From the NCBI RefSeq assembly GCF_050948175.1, contig NC_135207.1:3437501-3501500 (forward strand): 64,000 bases of DNA, read 5' to 3'. A program made the translations under genes and the position numbers. The notes below the pieces were generated by a model. The model saw nothing but the letters and a program-made list of their open reading frames with translations, made no database searches and was not told the origin of the DNA. Of the stretch, positions 49,427 through 62,601 are shown one piece after another (within the stretch, counting starts at the first letter, position 1; every line of letters starts with the position of its first letter). Source of the DNA: Xylocopa sonorina. Taxonomy: Eukaryota > Arthropoda > Insecta > Hymenoptera > Apidae.

Positions 49427-52400
49427 TCACGTGAGGCGGGGTTGCTGCGGGTAAAGTCGATTCGAGGTGCGTACACCGAGGAAAGTCAGAAAAATCAACA
49501 TGACGTTGATGGACGCTCTGGACGTAGCATTTCGTCGATCACCGCCATGCATGGCTGCTGGTTTTTCCTCCTCTACAAGCAGACGTAGAACAATGGCGGA
49601 ATAGCGATCTGCTCGAATTGGATGGATCAATAAGTCGTGAAAGATTATCGTGAAAACTAAAAATCGACTACGAATAATACATTCATGCTGTGGATACTTC
49701 TGTGGGCGAAGTGAAATATTTTTCATCGACAGAAGAAATGAAAAGCAGATACGAAAATGGTAAATGTGTATAGCAATAAGATCACCAACCTTCGATCACG
49801 TGTATTATTATGTACGCTGGCCTGGCGTTGCTTGGTGAGCAGGTGTAATTGGCACCGTGAGAGAGTTTCACTTTGTCAACCACAAGGATCGAGCCGTTTT
49901 TCGTAGCCTCGACTCTGACGCCTGGTTCGTCATCGTAATTGATCATGCGACCCTCGCGATACCAAAAAATGAAGCTTGGCGTCTCCGTGGACGCCATCAG
50001 CTGGCACTCCAGTCGAAGGCTGGACCCTTGCTTGACGTGAAGATCAGGCCCCCCAGGGATCATGGAGTACGCCTCGGTGATGCTTAGTCGAATGAATTGC
50101 TGCTGAACCGGCTCCGTCTGTATCTGTTTCGACAGAGCATCGATCAAAATCGCCAGCGTATTTACAATTCCAACACCGTTCAAACAGCTACAGTCGATCA
50201 TTACCTGGCACTCGTACAGTCCAGCGTCGTCGTGATTAACATTCTTAATTAGTAGAGTCCAATTCGGACTGTTTGAGGCAATCAGGAATCGCGTGTCAAG
50301 AACGTGAGTGCTTCTACCCACTGTCAACAGCTGTCTATCTTTTCGTCTGATCCAAGTCACCTAAAACGAGAGAAATTGTTGGGTCACGCGAATACCTACG
50401 AAATCGTTTACCTTAATTTAATTCATAACGCTTGAAAGTAACAAGTGGTAGCAAAAGTTAGCTTATCCTAAGCTGCAGGATTTGTAATTCTGCTATCTTC
50501 GTTTCACGATGGCCATCGCTTTAATTCCAGCGAATGTGACTTATAGAGCCGGCGAACGGCCGTTCCTTTATGTGGAAAACGGTAACTTTGTTTATCGCGT
50601 TAAGAGGATGTACTATTGTTATGCGAATCCCGAGGCGCCTCAAGTAGTGATCAAATTTCAAAGAGCCAGATGCTGTTGTCGCGGGACGTAAGGCGTGAAG
50701 TTTCCAAGTCGGTTCGAGCGGTCACGGAATCGTGGCACAGTTTCGCCAACAGTCTAGATTCTATTTGCCGTGGAACAATTAGGCGAGGTGTATTCGGAGA
50801 ACAAAGCGGTACTCGGAAGCTGAGCGGTACGTTACGACGGGTACACGATAACTCGATGAAAATCCCCGAGAATTACCATAATTGCCGTGCTACTGCTGTT
50901 AGCACGTGGGACAGTCGAATTCGTCATTGGCTGCGTTGACAACTAAAGAAGATCCGGCTGACGATGTTGTTGGAGAACAGAGACTGAAGCAGGGGTTACT
51001 TGCGTGCCACAGTTCTCTTCGATTAGTACACTCGACCCTTATGGCAAATAGATTTTACGATTGTATTTATTCTTCGATGATCTGAAGTCCAATGATTCAG
51101 TAGAATACTGTTTTCACGTGTTTTAAAATGTCATTCGAAAGCATTTAGATGTGTAGCAATCCAGAGTTACAAATTAATAAGTTCGTAATGGTGTCTCCAG
51201 TAGAATATTAGCTTTAAGAAATGGTACGATTGAATAAGATAGCGAACGGATCGTTCTACTGTCCGTTTCGAACGGCACCATTCTATTGTCTAACCCAATC
51301 GGTACTGTTCCACTGTCGCGCGCTACGAGTGTACCACAGTTCTCTTCGATTAGTACACTCGACGCTCATGGCAAATAGATTTTACGATTTTCTTACATGA
51401 TCTGAAGACCAATGGTTCAGTAGCATAACTGTTTCGACGTGTTTACTAGTCTAGATTTTTTTAAATGCTATTTGAAAGCAGTTAGATGTGTAGCAATTCA
51501 GAGTTACAAATGAACAAATTTGTGATGGTGTCTCCAGTAGAAAATTAGCTTTAAGAAATGGTACGATTGAATAAGATAGCGAACGGATCGTTCTACTGTC
51601 CGTTTCGAACGGCACTATTCTATTGTCTGACCCAATCGGCACTGTTCCACTGTCACGCGCTACGAATGTACCACTGCTTGTGGCTGTTACTGAATTGAAT
51701 AGTCTTCTGCTTGCAGTTCCAACAATGCTTCCTTTAATTTAGCGTTGTTGTTTCCATTGTTGATCGATGTTATTAATCTGTACGTTCAAATTAGGACGAT
51801 GAAATGGTACAGATCGCGATATCTTTCTACTTGTTCCGTTTTTTAAAAACGTATAGGAAGATTCGCGATAAGAGGCCGCGAAATTTGCGATCGAAAAAGA
51901 AACTCGCGGATGGTGTTTGGCATAAATCTCATTTCGTTAGCATAACAAATCCCTCGCATATATTACTCGCCCGATTTAATCAACATTTGCAATTAGGATA
52001 TAATACATGTGTACAGTCGATTTACGGAATGTGTGCGTATGGATTGCAAGCAGCTACAATCTATCGCGCAGGAAATGCGGACGGTAATTTTGGAACTAAT
52101 ACTAATATTTAGAGCTAACATCGCGTCGAGATAACTCGCGAATAAATTATATTATAAATACGTGCAGTTTAAACTACGTTAAGAGAAAAAAAGGACGGGA
52201 ATATTGGATTCGTCGACGCTGTTTCTTTTATGAGTCGAGTGTCGAACTCGCGTAGTCGCGCTGCATAGATTGGACGATGTGATTTCTCTTTCTTCATCCC
52301 TTGGTGACCTCGTACAGAGCGAATTTACGAGGACGCCGCGTGTTTATGGGGAGTAAAGCGTTGCATACTCGACACGCGAGTTGAACGCGATTCTCGCGCG

Positions 52401-55400
52401 TCGAAGAACCGGGTCTATCCATCTGTGCTTCGTATACGCGGTGCCACGCGTCCAAGCAGGCACTGACTTGCAGCCAGATAGTCGCAGGCGTAGAAAAAAA
52501 GAGCGTCGAGAGACAAAGCAGCCTGGCGTTGGTGCGTCATGAATAAAAGATCGACGGAAGGCTCGAGATCGCAGGGTCTGCGAGAGTAGTTTCGTATCCC
52601 GTTGCCACATCGATTGCCTCTTTCGCGCTTCTCGATCCGTCGCGATATTACAGATTGTCCATGAGTCACCGCTTATCTTCTACTCGCCAACTTTATGCAC
52701 CTTTTTTCGACTGGTCCCAGTCGCCTCTGCTCTAGCGGCAGTGCGCTGTACTTGAAATTTACGACGCTGCTGTTCGTTTAATGTGGATGGGTCAACTTTT
52801 AAAGCCATAACACGGTCCAGTGTGGAACTAACAGAGATACGTATTTTTTTTTTAGTCGCAGAGGGTAAAAAGAGTATGTAGATAATTTAAAAATCCTGGA
52901 GAGTATCACTCTTTGGTAAACACTGGAGTTTTTTTTTGTGTTCGACGTTCCAGAGATCTGTGCAATTGTTCGTTCTTCCTCAAAGTGATTGTTGTATTTT
53001 TAATGGATTTTTAACCTGCGAACTTGTTCCTTAACTGCCTGATCTTTATGGAGCGACATCTGCTTTCTTCTTTCCTCGAAAAACTCGTAGGAAAGTTCAC
53101 CGGTTTATGAGAAAATCGGTATCGCAGCCTTACGTGCCACCATATTGCCAGCATCTGGCACTGTCTCGAATCGGTTAAAGAAAGTGGACGATGTCGCCTC
53201 CCTCAGTTCTCGATGTACAAATCGAGGTCGTTGTACTCCCTCACCTAATTCGTTTGTCTACTTTTTATATGTTTGAAAAAGTATTTAGGCAATTATAAAT
53301 TACCAGTTATTTCTTGAATCGTGTCGACAATAGAAATATGTCCGCGTTTCGATCCGTCGAATTATGGAAACACGGGTAACGAGCTGTTGCTCAGGAAATA
53401 ATTATGCATATTGGCCTGATATTCGAATCATCCGCTAATTCTCGTATCATACATTCGCCATGAGATAACAAGACAAACGGGATATATTCGCTGGTTTCCA
53501 TCAGTGCGCCAACCTCATTTCCGCGAACAGATCATACGGAGACCGTGTCCTGTTGAATTGAAAATAGATCGACCCTGTTCGCGAATAGCGTGCATTTTAT
53601 TACCAACCACCATCGTATAAAGTCAAAAGTCCGAATCCCCGTTTCAATTTTTCTCTCGCCGCGTTGTTCTCTCGACAATCGCTCGAACGTGTGACGCGAG
53701 CAACTTTTCCATCGCGATACCCGCGCGTACGATTACGATAAAAATTTCGAAACGCCGTACGAAACGCGACAACCTAAAATTACCGTCCATTAAACTTAAT
53801 TACGAAGCACGTTCGACTACCGGACGTGGGTCGCTCGGGCAAGTGAAATTCATAAATCCCTGGGTGATTACTCAAATCACTATCCCTTGGTATTCCTTGA
53901 ATTTTATTCGAAAGCGATCGTCGATTACCCGCGGGGTCGATCGAAAATTACAGCTGTCTCAGCGATCGTTGGAGACGAAACTCGACGGATCGTCCCGCGG
54001 ATCGATTAGCCTGACGAGGGAAAGAAAGATTCCGCCAGCACGTGGCGCTCGCGTCCGATATTCGGCTGGAGAACTTTCCACGGCATTCCAGAGACAATTC
54101 GCCAGCCGAACCAGAAAATTGGAGAAGTTCCTGACTCCCGCCGGGATTTCCTTGCAGATCTCGAACGCACGTGTACCGATTTCCGAAATATTCATATTGC
54201 TCCCGGCCACCGTGAAATTTATACTCGGCACAGCGGTCGAATATAATACCGGGACGCTCGAACGTTGCTGCTGCGTGCGGCTATCGATACACCATCCACG
54301 ATCGCATCCCGTTTACGTGGCCACCGCGATACTCGAGCAATCATGGAAACCGATTAAAAACATTTTGCACAGCGCCAACCGTACTGGCGATCGATAAAAC
54401 AATTTTTAGCACGAAACAGACCCAGTATCTGTATCCTGTTATTATCGCGCGAACTATTTTTATTAGCTTAGAAACGCGATTAATCGATCGAGGAACGCGC
54501 GTCAGAACTTCCTTATTGGTATTCCCTGTTCCTATTATGCGGGATTAGTTGGAGGAACTTTCGTGATACGATTGATTAGCGCGCGTTCTAGCATTTTCTT
54601 CTCGTCCACGGTTCACGTGGACAGAGGAACGAACGGAAAATGGATAGAAAATATTTTTACGGGGTTAAGTTGTTTCGCATGCCAGTCTGGCCCTCACGGA
54701 TACGCAATCATCGAACGTTGCACCGCATCGCGCGCGGCACGTTCAATCGAATGTTTTAGGTTTCTTTGCCGTATCAGCGCTCGCAATCGGAGCCGTACCT
54801 TGGCGATTCGAATTGAAATTCTAGCGCGGTGCGAATCGATCTTTGGCTAGCGCACGAGGTGTCCTTTTGTAGGCGGTCGCGCGTCCTGCATTTTCAGTTA
54901 CAACCGCCGCGCGTGGCTTGCACCTCGAGTCACGAGGCGCAAGTACGTACTTTGAAATATCGCGATATTCCCTCGCGCGATGATAGAAATGATATCATTT
55001 CGGACACCTCGCAGGTTTCCAACACGCGCGCCTCACCTTTTTGCATTCCGTGTACGATCCAAGACACGAGAAGGGTAGAGAAATTTGATTGCTTCGCAGC
55101 CTGGCGAAAGGGGCAGAAGTAAATTTATTTCCTTCTTTCTCCTACGTTTTCATGGTACACCAGTGGGGTTCTAGCGGGGTCCACTTGGCGAGTTAAGCAT
55201 TGAAAAGTTCTGAGCAGTAGCCCCCCTGGAATCGAGCAAGGTTTTTTGCGCCGCACGCAACATTTAGTACGAAGTGGTAATTAAAAGCTCGCGGTACCCC
55301 ACTGATTGAAAAAGTGATTTTACTTTTTCTACTGGCTTCTGTCCCTGCAGCTGTCGCACACACCCGGAGAGCTTCCGTGTAATTACTACTTCAGGACCGT

Positions 55401-58400
55401 CGATTCTCATGAGAATTGGGTCACGCAAACGTTTAATCTCTCGTCGCGATTCGAGATATCGAAGGCTCGTCTAGATTGTAGTTATACGTCGGATATACGC
55501 GTGCGTTTATCTCAACCGCATACAGGGTTCTGCGTATCAAAGCACTAATGATCCATGCGTAAGTCAGATGATTACGGTTTTATCAAGGCTCTGCTCGAAA
55601 ATAACCCTCCACTCGTAACGATCGCAATATTTCCGTCCATTCTTCACGGCTTTTCGACTCAACTTTGATTTGCTGCTACTATTATAATTCACCACTATCA
55701 ACAACAGATGCACCTTAAACGAACGACAGAGACACGAGAAGATAGTAGAGGATGGAAAATCACTTCCTCTCGACGTTTCTCACGCCATTACTACACGAGA
55801 CACGAATTTCTCGTCGCATTCTCGTTTATTTATCAACTCGTCATTGTCATTCAGAGAAAACGAAACTGTTCTCGCGGTCTTATTCGCAGCGACGAGGTAG
55901 CTGAATCGAAAAATAAGAACGCGTAAGTACTTAGCAGAGTTCCTCCTCGCGTATTCCTCGCGTTGGTTCGCAATGCGGGATAATTTATCGCGGACGAGTA
56001 TACGAGCCTCCTCTGCCAGCGAATCAATCCTCCGCCCAGTCCTTCCCAAATGGTAATGCTCTACGAAACGGTGAAAGCTTAGCTGCGGCATCCGGTTGTT
56101 TAAAAGACAAGAGAAATGTGATTTTCTCCGTGCAATTTCTCTCGCAAATGAAGTAACGCATCCCCCCAGCATCGCGATACATCTCTCGCGTTACCATCTC
56201 CCTCTATTTCGTACACTCTGTTAAGAACGACGTTAGGTTAAGGTAGAACGCCAGAATATAGAACGTGGGAATCATGAAACTAGTCCACGCGTTTGGTACC
56301 GTTTCGACGAAGAATTACATCCTCGAGAAGAATTTATTCCAGCTGTTATATTCGTTAAAACTTATCAGGCGTTGTTAGACCCGATTTCCTTCGTTTAACT
56401 TTTACTATGGCTGCTCGCGAGATGTACACGTACAGGGTGACCGTGTACGCGCGAGTGGAGACAGGATCGAGGGTGAATAAGCGGGCGTAGATGTAGGAAA
56501 GTTGCGGTTTCCGGCGCGTTGACGCTTGCAACATTAATACCGAGAAATTACGTTCCAGCTGGGAGCGAAAGGGTTTTCTACGTCCTCTCGGACGTTCTCT
56601 CTTTCATCTGGCTATTTGCCGGTTTCCTACCACGGTCCGTCGCGCGAAACGTTCTCCTCGAGATACGTTCCCTGATTTCCACCCCCTCGCCACGGTGACC
56701 TCGGCCTGAGGGTTGCATACGTAGCAATTATTTATTAACGTCGAGTGTACCGCGCGAGAATGTTGGCGCAAGAGTGCAGAGAGAGATCGTGGTGGCGTGT
56801 GCACACGTTCAACTTACTGATGACACTGAGACACACTGAACATCCGTCCGGTAGGACTTAAAGCAGCGTGCTAGCGCGTCGCGGCCAATGCAGTGGCTCG
56901 AAAACTTGTGTCGCTTATGGGTAAGCTGTTCAGTCTTCTCGACTGAGTGGAGGGACGAAAAAATTTGTCGTCGCGATATCGTGGCGAGCTCAGATCTCGC
57001 CAGGCGTCTCTGCCGTCGCATCTATCTCTGCGCCAGAAAGAAGGGAACACGCTACTGATCTTCTTCGTATGCAGAGTAACAGGGCTGTGTGTGCGTGCAG
57101 TCTGTCGCACGACTGCATATCGATGTGCCCGCTTTACACAATGCCACGCAAACTTGTGTACACTCTGCATATTTCCTTGATGCGCATTGGCCCGTGTATA
57201 ATATGCGCATACAGGACAGCCTGTAGCGTATGCATATACGGGTCCACTTGTACATAAACCGCTTCCCGTGCATAGAACATCGAGAACGTATATATTTGCT
57301 TGTGTATACGCGTGTATGGGTGTACTCACTATTCCAGGGCCAGTGAATCTACAGGGTAGCATAGCGTTACCGCCGGTCTGCGCCAGGACATCCTTGACAG
57401 TTGCAGCTACCGAAGGAAGGACATTATTCCGATTCTGTGTCTCCTCGCTGGCCGACTTCTCACCGCGAATGGCACCATCTGGAAATATTGAAAAGCATTC
57501 TGTGTACAGTGGTGTGTCATTTGCCTCTCCCGCGGTCGCCTCAATGAATCTGGGTTGCCAGGAAAATAGACGGAGGAAATTAACGTAACGCTGTCGCGTG
57601 CGCGTAAAAATACCTTCGAGTTTCACTTCACGCAGCCTCTCGAACGTAGGGTGGAAGGGTGAGAAGGTATGCCCGCCGCGTGTTTGCCGTAACGCGCTTG
57701 TTTGCTCGCGCTAATTCCGAAAGAAGTACCTGCTCGCGCTAATTCGAGGCGAGCTTGGCGAGTAGGGGATTAATAAAATTGCGAGAACAACAAGACCGAA
57801 TTCCCTTCGCCCCTGTTTGGCTGTTCGATCGAGCGCGCTTAACGAAGCTCGTTGGAGGAAATGAATTTCAAAGGAACGACATTTCCTACCGGCATATTGG
57901 GAAAGTTTAGCGCGGGTCGAGTGAAAACTTCCCCATTCTCGATGTATCTGTTTTGTCTTTCTACCCCAAACTACGGTCGTTAAGCTTTTATCTTTCCCTC
58001 GTTCCTTTTTTTCTTCTCCTCGCCACCATCCCCCTTCTCGTTTTTATAGTTCCAACCGAAACGTACAATGTCTCGATCCACGCTGCCGCGTTTCCGCTTG
58101 CTGGTTTAGGAACGATGTCGTTGAAACGTATAACCAAACGAGTTTCGTGGTGGTCGCGCACTCCCCTTGGTCTGCGTTTCCCAAAAGCCCCCTCCGCGAT
58201 CGAATATCGTACGTGTAACGACTTGGAGCCAAGCCGAAAACTCAAGAAATTGCATCCGCCCCTGAAAATATCGCGGGACGGGTACAGCACCAGAAGTCAT
58301 TGCGCTGGATGCTGATTGGACGAGCCAAAAATGTTGTGCCAAGTCGGAGGGGTGGTCGACGCGGGACATTCTCCTCGCCGTTTTCCCTTCGATATTATAT

Positions 58401-61400
58401 TTTCCGCTTGTAAACAGCCGCAAGATATTTAGAGAGGAGCCCGCTGCACGGGAAACATTCCGCGCACGTATACGTCCACTCGTTTTGCATCGAGGGCAGC
58501 CATCGAATCGATACAACACCGACGTATCAAGAGTCGTCGACGTTCCGCGTTTCTTGATCAGATATTAAACGCTGACGTAAATACGAAGTCCCGTCGTCGC
58601 TCGCAATTGGGTCGACGGTAATTACCGAAGTTATTCACTGAGCCGGTACCAAGAACGGACCAAGGCGGTTGCAGCAGCCGCAGAATTTAAGATTCACTTT
58701 ACGTATACCGACACGAAGGGTTGAGAGGGTGGGGTTTCGACCGTCCCCTTCCACTGGCCATCTGCCTACAGTCCTGCTACCATCCTGGTTGACGAGCTTC
58801 TTAAATTACATTACCTATTAGAGCGAGTGCCTTAAAATTGTACGCTCCTCTTGGCTCCGGCCGTGCCTGCTAATTTGCACCGGCAAAGAGAGGGACCGGT
58901 AATTCGGGGTTAGCTCGGCTTATCTGCTCAGCTGCAATACTAGCAAAGGGTCTGCAAACCTCTCCTCCACTCTGTTTCTTGATTAAAGCGCGGACTTTTT
59001 AACTCGAAAAAGATGGAACTCTCCGATGCACTCGTTTTTGCGCGAGGAACACAATCCGAAACGACGTATCCTCGGTTCGTCCTCGCTACTGTCGAAGAGC
59101 TTACGTCCCGTTAATCGCGTTCGAGTTCCAGAGCGGAAACTCGACAGGTCCACCCTGTCGCGTGACCCACGCTTGCTCTCCTATTTTATGGAGCAATTAC
59201 TCTTCGTGCTACTCTTTTCGTCGACGGTAGAGATCGTTCGTTTCGCTCGATCGAGCGGCTGCTCCCGGCACGAAGACCGTCCTAAACGGATTTAAGCGCG
59301 CTGTAACGAAGCTATCCGCCAGATAGCGTGTTACGCGGGATCGATTCAAGCGTTAGGGGTCTCTCTTTGTATCCGAAACATTGTGTCCGCGCGACGAGCA
59401 GTGTCGTTCGATGCGGTTAGGCCAGGTACAGGCGTGATAACCGCGGACGACAAAGGGATAAATAGCTCGCTGGTAAATAGTCGTATCTTCGATGATAGTG
59501 TGTCGACGCAGTCGTACGTGGATGTAGCCGCGTACCTGGCCAAGCCACCGTGTCACTCCATACAGACGCCGCTAACCACCGGGTACGCGCTACTCACTGT
59601 CTCATCGACGCGAGTTTCAACTATTCACGGCACACCAAGCATGATCGATGCCTAAAGGGCTTTGACCACCGGATAGAGGGCTGCATTGAACTTTGCGAAC
59701 GACCGTTACGAAGCCGATCAACGATGCGTCCAACCGGCGATCATGTACGGATACGCGTCGACACGATCGCGTGTAAACATCTGCTCCGTTGCAAACTGCC
59801 ATCTATCTTTCTTTTTTTTTTTTTTTTTTGCCTGCAACGCGCATGGAAACGTAGAAACAGCGTTCGTCGGATCCTATCGCACGTTTCGAAATACCGCGTT
59901 TGGTATTTATGGTTCGTTTACGGAATACGTAGCTTCGAACACGAACAGCCACGTATACAGGGTTGAATCTTTAATACGAGGATAGTTGTTGGAACACCTT
60001 CTTTTTGGCCAACGGAGGCATTTCTGAGGGAAATAACGGGAATTGAGTCATCTTTGGAACGTAGGGGAACGATCTTGCCTCGGTAGTCGAAAGTAGCCAA
60101 TAACGATGCAAACAAGTTTTCCTGGACCTCGTAGCTGGAAATAAAAAACTGTTTCTTCTCGATAAGATGTAAGAGTAGTTCGCTCTATAGACGGGGATTT
60201 TTTCGAGGAAATTTCTCCTGCCGCTACATCAAAGACCTTTCATCGGTCCGTGTTTGAATCGTAACACTGGCTGTACGCCTATAACGTTCAATCCTTCAAC
60301 TAATCCCTCGCGAGGAGAAATTTTATTTTGTCAAACCGTGCGTACCAGTTTCACGCGCGAACTGTCGTCTCTGCTGCCTGCTGTCTTCGCGTGCACACAT
60401 CTCGAGCTCCTTGCGAGGAAACTTTCGTTTCATTTCCTAGGGTGCGACACGTGCTTTATCATCGCCTGTAAAAGGAAGCTGTCGGTGCTCGAGAAGACAA
60501 AGAGCCGGTCACCGTGGCAAAGAAGAGACTCGCAAAGAGCACAACGATATTCGTTCCACTATCGTCTAACCTCCCCCATCTTTGCCTGGGAAGAAAATTC
60601 CCTTTTAATGGGGGCGACTGTGATTCCGGCGTCCCCTTTGTCCCGTGGCCGACGAGGCGGACGGGAGAAGGTGATAGGGGAACGACGGCGAATTGCAACG
60701 AGAGGAATACATTTAGCTTTGGCGCGCGCAAACTAAATTTGCTCGCCATTAGCGTACCGGTTACATTTCCGTTAAAAGAGTCGACAGCCACTCTCTTCGT
60801 TCCGCGCGTTTTATATCCTTTCTCGTGCTTTCCTCTCGCGAACCGTATACTTTACAATTGCTTGGAACTCTTTCTTTCTGTCTTTCTTTCTTTTCCTTTT
60901 TTTTTTTTTTTTCCGTTTCTTTTTACGACGAAAGTTGTCTTGTTAACGCGACAATACGGGAGCGCGGAGATTTCCCGCGTGTTTCGCGCGCGAGTTCCGC
61001 CATTTTATTAGCCGTCGACAAGTTTATCGACTGCGACTGTTTGCGCTGTCTTACGGTGGCCGTTCGGAAAACTTGGCCAAGAGCAACGTTCCGCGTAAAT
61101 TTCGCGTAAACTCCGTTATTTGCAATTCGAGGGAGCAACATGTTTCAGCTGAAACTATGTACGGCCTTTGATCGTGGTTAAATGTAATTTCGCTTCCATT
61201 TCGAAGTACCTGGCTGCACAGCATACTTTACTGGATTACGTTCTTTCGCGTCCATTAGTATTCGTTCTGACAATGATCTCGGATAGCGTTCGATGTTTCT
61301 CTGCGTGTGTTTGTATATCCTTGAGACGGTTGGAGAAATGGATAGAGCAGGAAGTGGGAAACTTTTACATCGATGCGATCGCAAAATACAACAGCGACCT

Positions 61401-62574
61401 TATCTTAGATGGAATTGTATCGTTCTTCTTTCATAAATCAATTCGTCGGCTTATTTTGCTCGCAGAAGTGTTGGAAGCAAACGAGCGGGAAGTCAATAAT
61501 TCATGAAGTATTTCAATTTTCTTTCAGTAAGACATAACGCGAGTACTTTCTTTTTAAACAAGTTGCACGAACGAGTCTGATTTGAGTCGCGCGATCTCAA
61601 ACTCTGCAAAAGCAGTTTGACGAACGGTGCAGCTTGGTCCAGCGATGCGAAATGAAATACCGCCTACTGAGCCAGAATTACAACTGTACACGGTATCAGG
61701 CATTCGCGAAAACGATGACAAAGGTTTACAGAAAGCTAATGGCCCTTACGATGATTTATAATACAAGAACCCTGTGAACCCTTTCACGAAAAAGCTTCCA
61801 CTGGCACGAAATACTCTCTTAATACCGTGCACTGCTATCAAATTGTCTTCCGCTTAATGGACGAGCAATGGAAAGGCGATTAAGAAAAAGCTACGATAAT
61901 ATTTGAGCAGTTTCCCTCGCGCTGTCTTTACGCGGCTGGTCGAGTGAAAAATACGCAAGATAAACACGAAGCATGTCGAAGGAACACACAAGAAAAGAGA
62001 AAGAAGGAAAGAAAGGAGGGGTAGCAGCGAAGGCGAGCAGAGAAAGTGAAGGAGAGTGGCGGGATAGAGCAGGAAGAAAGCGAGGCTATCGGTTTACTCT
62101 ATCTACGGGGGGGTCGGGTTCATCGTGAATACGAACGAGCTCCTGGTCGATTGGACTGGAGCGCTAATTGAGAAAGTTCGCCGGTACCGCCGCCGGTGTT
62201 TCCTCTGGATGAAGATAGCCGACCACCCTCTGGGGCTAAGGCTGCTCTATTCCTCTTCTTTGTGATTAAAGCCTGTTCCTTTAGGCGGGTTTCCAGCGCC
62301 AGAGCACCAGGAGGGAAGGAAACGCGGCAATTGTCCGTCGTCGGGTCGACACTGTTTGCAACCGGTCGGACGTTCTTTACGCTCGTTTCTTTCACAGGAA
62401 TTGTTGCGGTTCGATTGTTTACGGGGCGAGTGAAACGAGTCTTTTGAAGAAGGTGGCCTGGACGAAGCGATTCAGCGACAGTTTCACTTACCGATCGGAT
62501 GCAGGAAGTAACGCGACGATGCCAACAACAGCAGCAGTATCAATTGAAGCGCGCCCATGATGGCTTCGGTTCAT
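49427..62574 (-). CDS. Dpr/zig-8-like two-Ig cell-surface protein
   Basis: Coding exons 62574-62492, 57549-57330, 50360-50205, 50123-49790, 49572-49427; all borders are AG/GT, phases match, and they total 312 residues. The N-terminus has a signal-like TAAVVGIVALL. Ig1 has cysteines 94 and 152 with VTWIRRKDRQLLTVG and NWTLLIKNVNHDDAGLYECQ; Ig2 has cysteines 193 and 248 with FIFWYREGRMINYD and NYTCSPSNARPA. KPAAMHGG and a hydrophobic INVMLIFLTFLGV near the C-terminus suggest a GPI anchor or membrane tail. These are hallmarks of the Dpr family, neuronal proteins that bind DIP partners in synaptic matching. A 5' UTR exon continues to 62601 behind an AG; the first exon and promoter were not found. 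The intron between Ig1 halves and exon 2 is 7 kb. The GTTGGT donor at 49789 is weak but the phase fits. Confidence 0.88.
51004..51670. repeat. Tandem duplication of a 327-bp intronic unit
   Basis: Copy 1 starts at CCACAGTTCTCTTCG (51007), copy 2 at 51334; they are about 90 percent alike by eye, and a third start breaks off at 51670. Both copies contain CGAACGGATCGTTC and GTCCGTTTCGAACGG palindromes. It lies in a Dpr-like gene intron. Confidence 0.8.
55161..55304. mobile_element. Possible hAT-type MITE
   Basis: 144-bp block with perfect 9-bp inverted ends CAGTGGGGT / ACCCCACTG, starting with CAG as hAT elements do. No clear 8-bp target duplication is visible, so a simple inverted repeat is not excluded. 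Confidence 0.35.
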
Positions 62575-62601
62575 GTGTCCATCGTTCATCCACCAGCTCG
62601 T

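Noticed and set aside
53843..54397. 184-codon plus ORF within a Dpr-like gene intron
   Set aside because: Overlapped by open frames on the other strand, with no recognisable motif; taken as chance.
56871..57626. 251-codon minus ORF as a protein
   Set aside because: Only 57330-57549 is real (Dpr-like exon 2); the rest reads into introns on both sides past clear splice sites.
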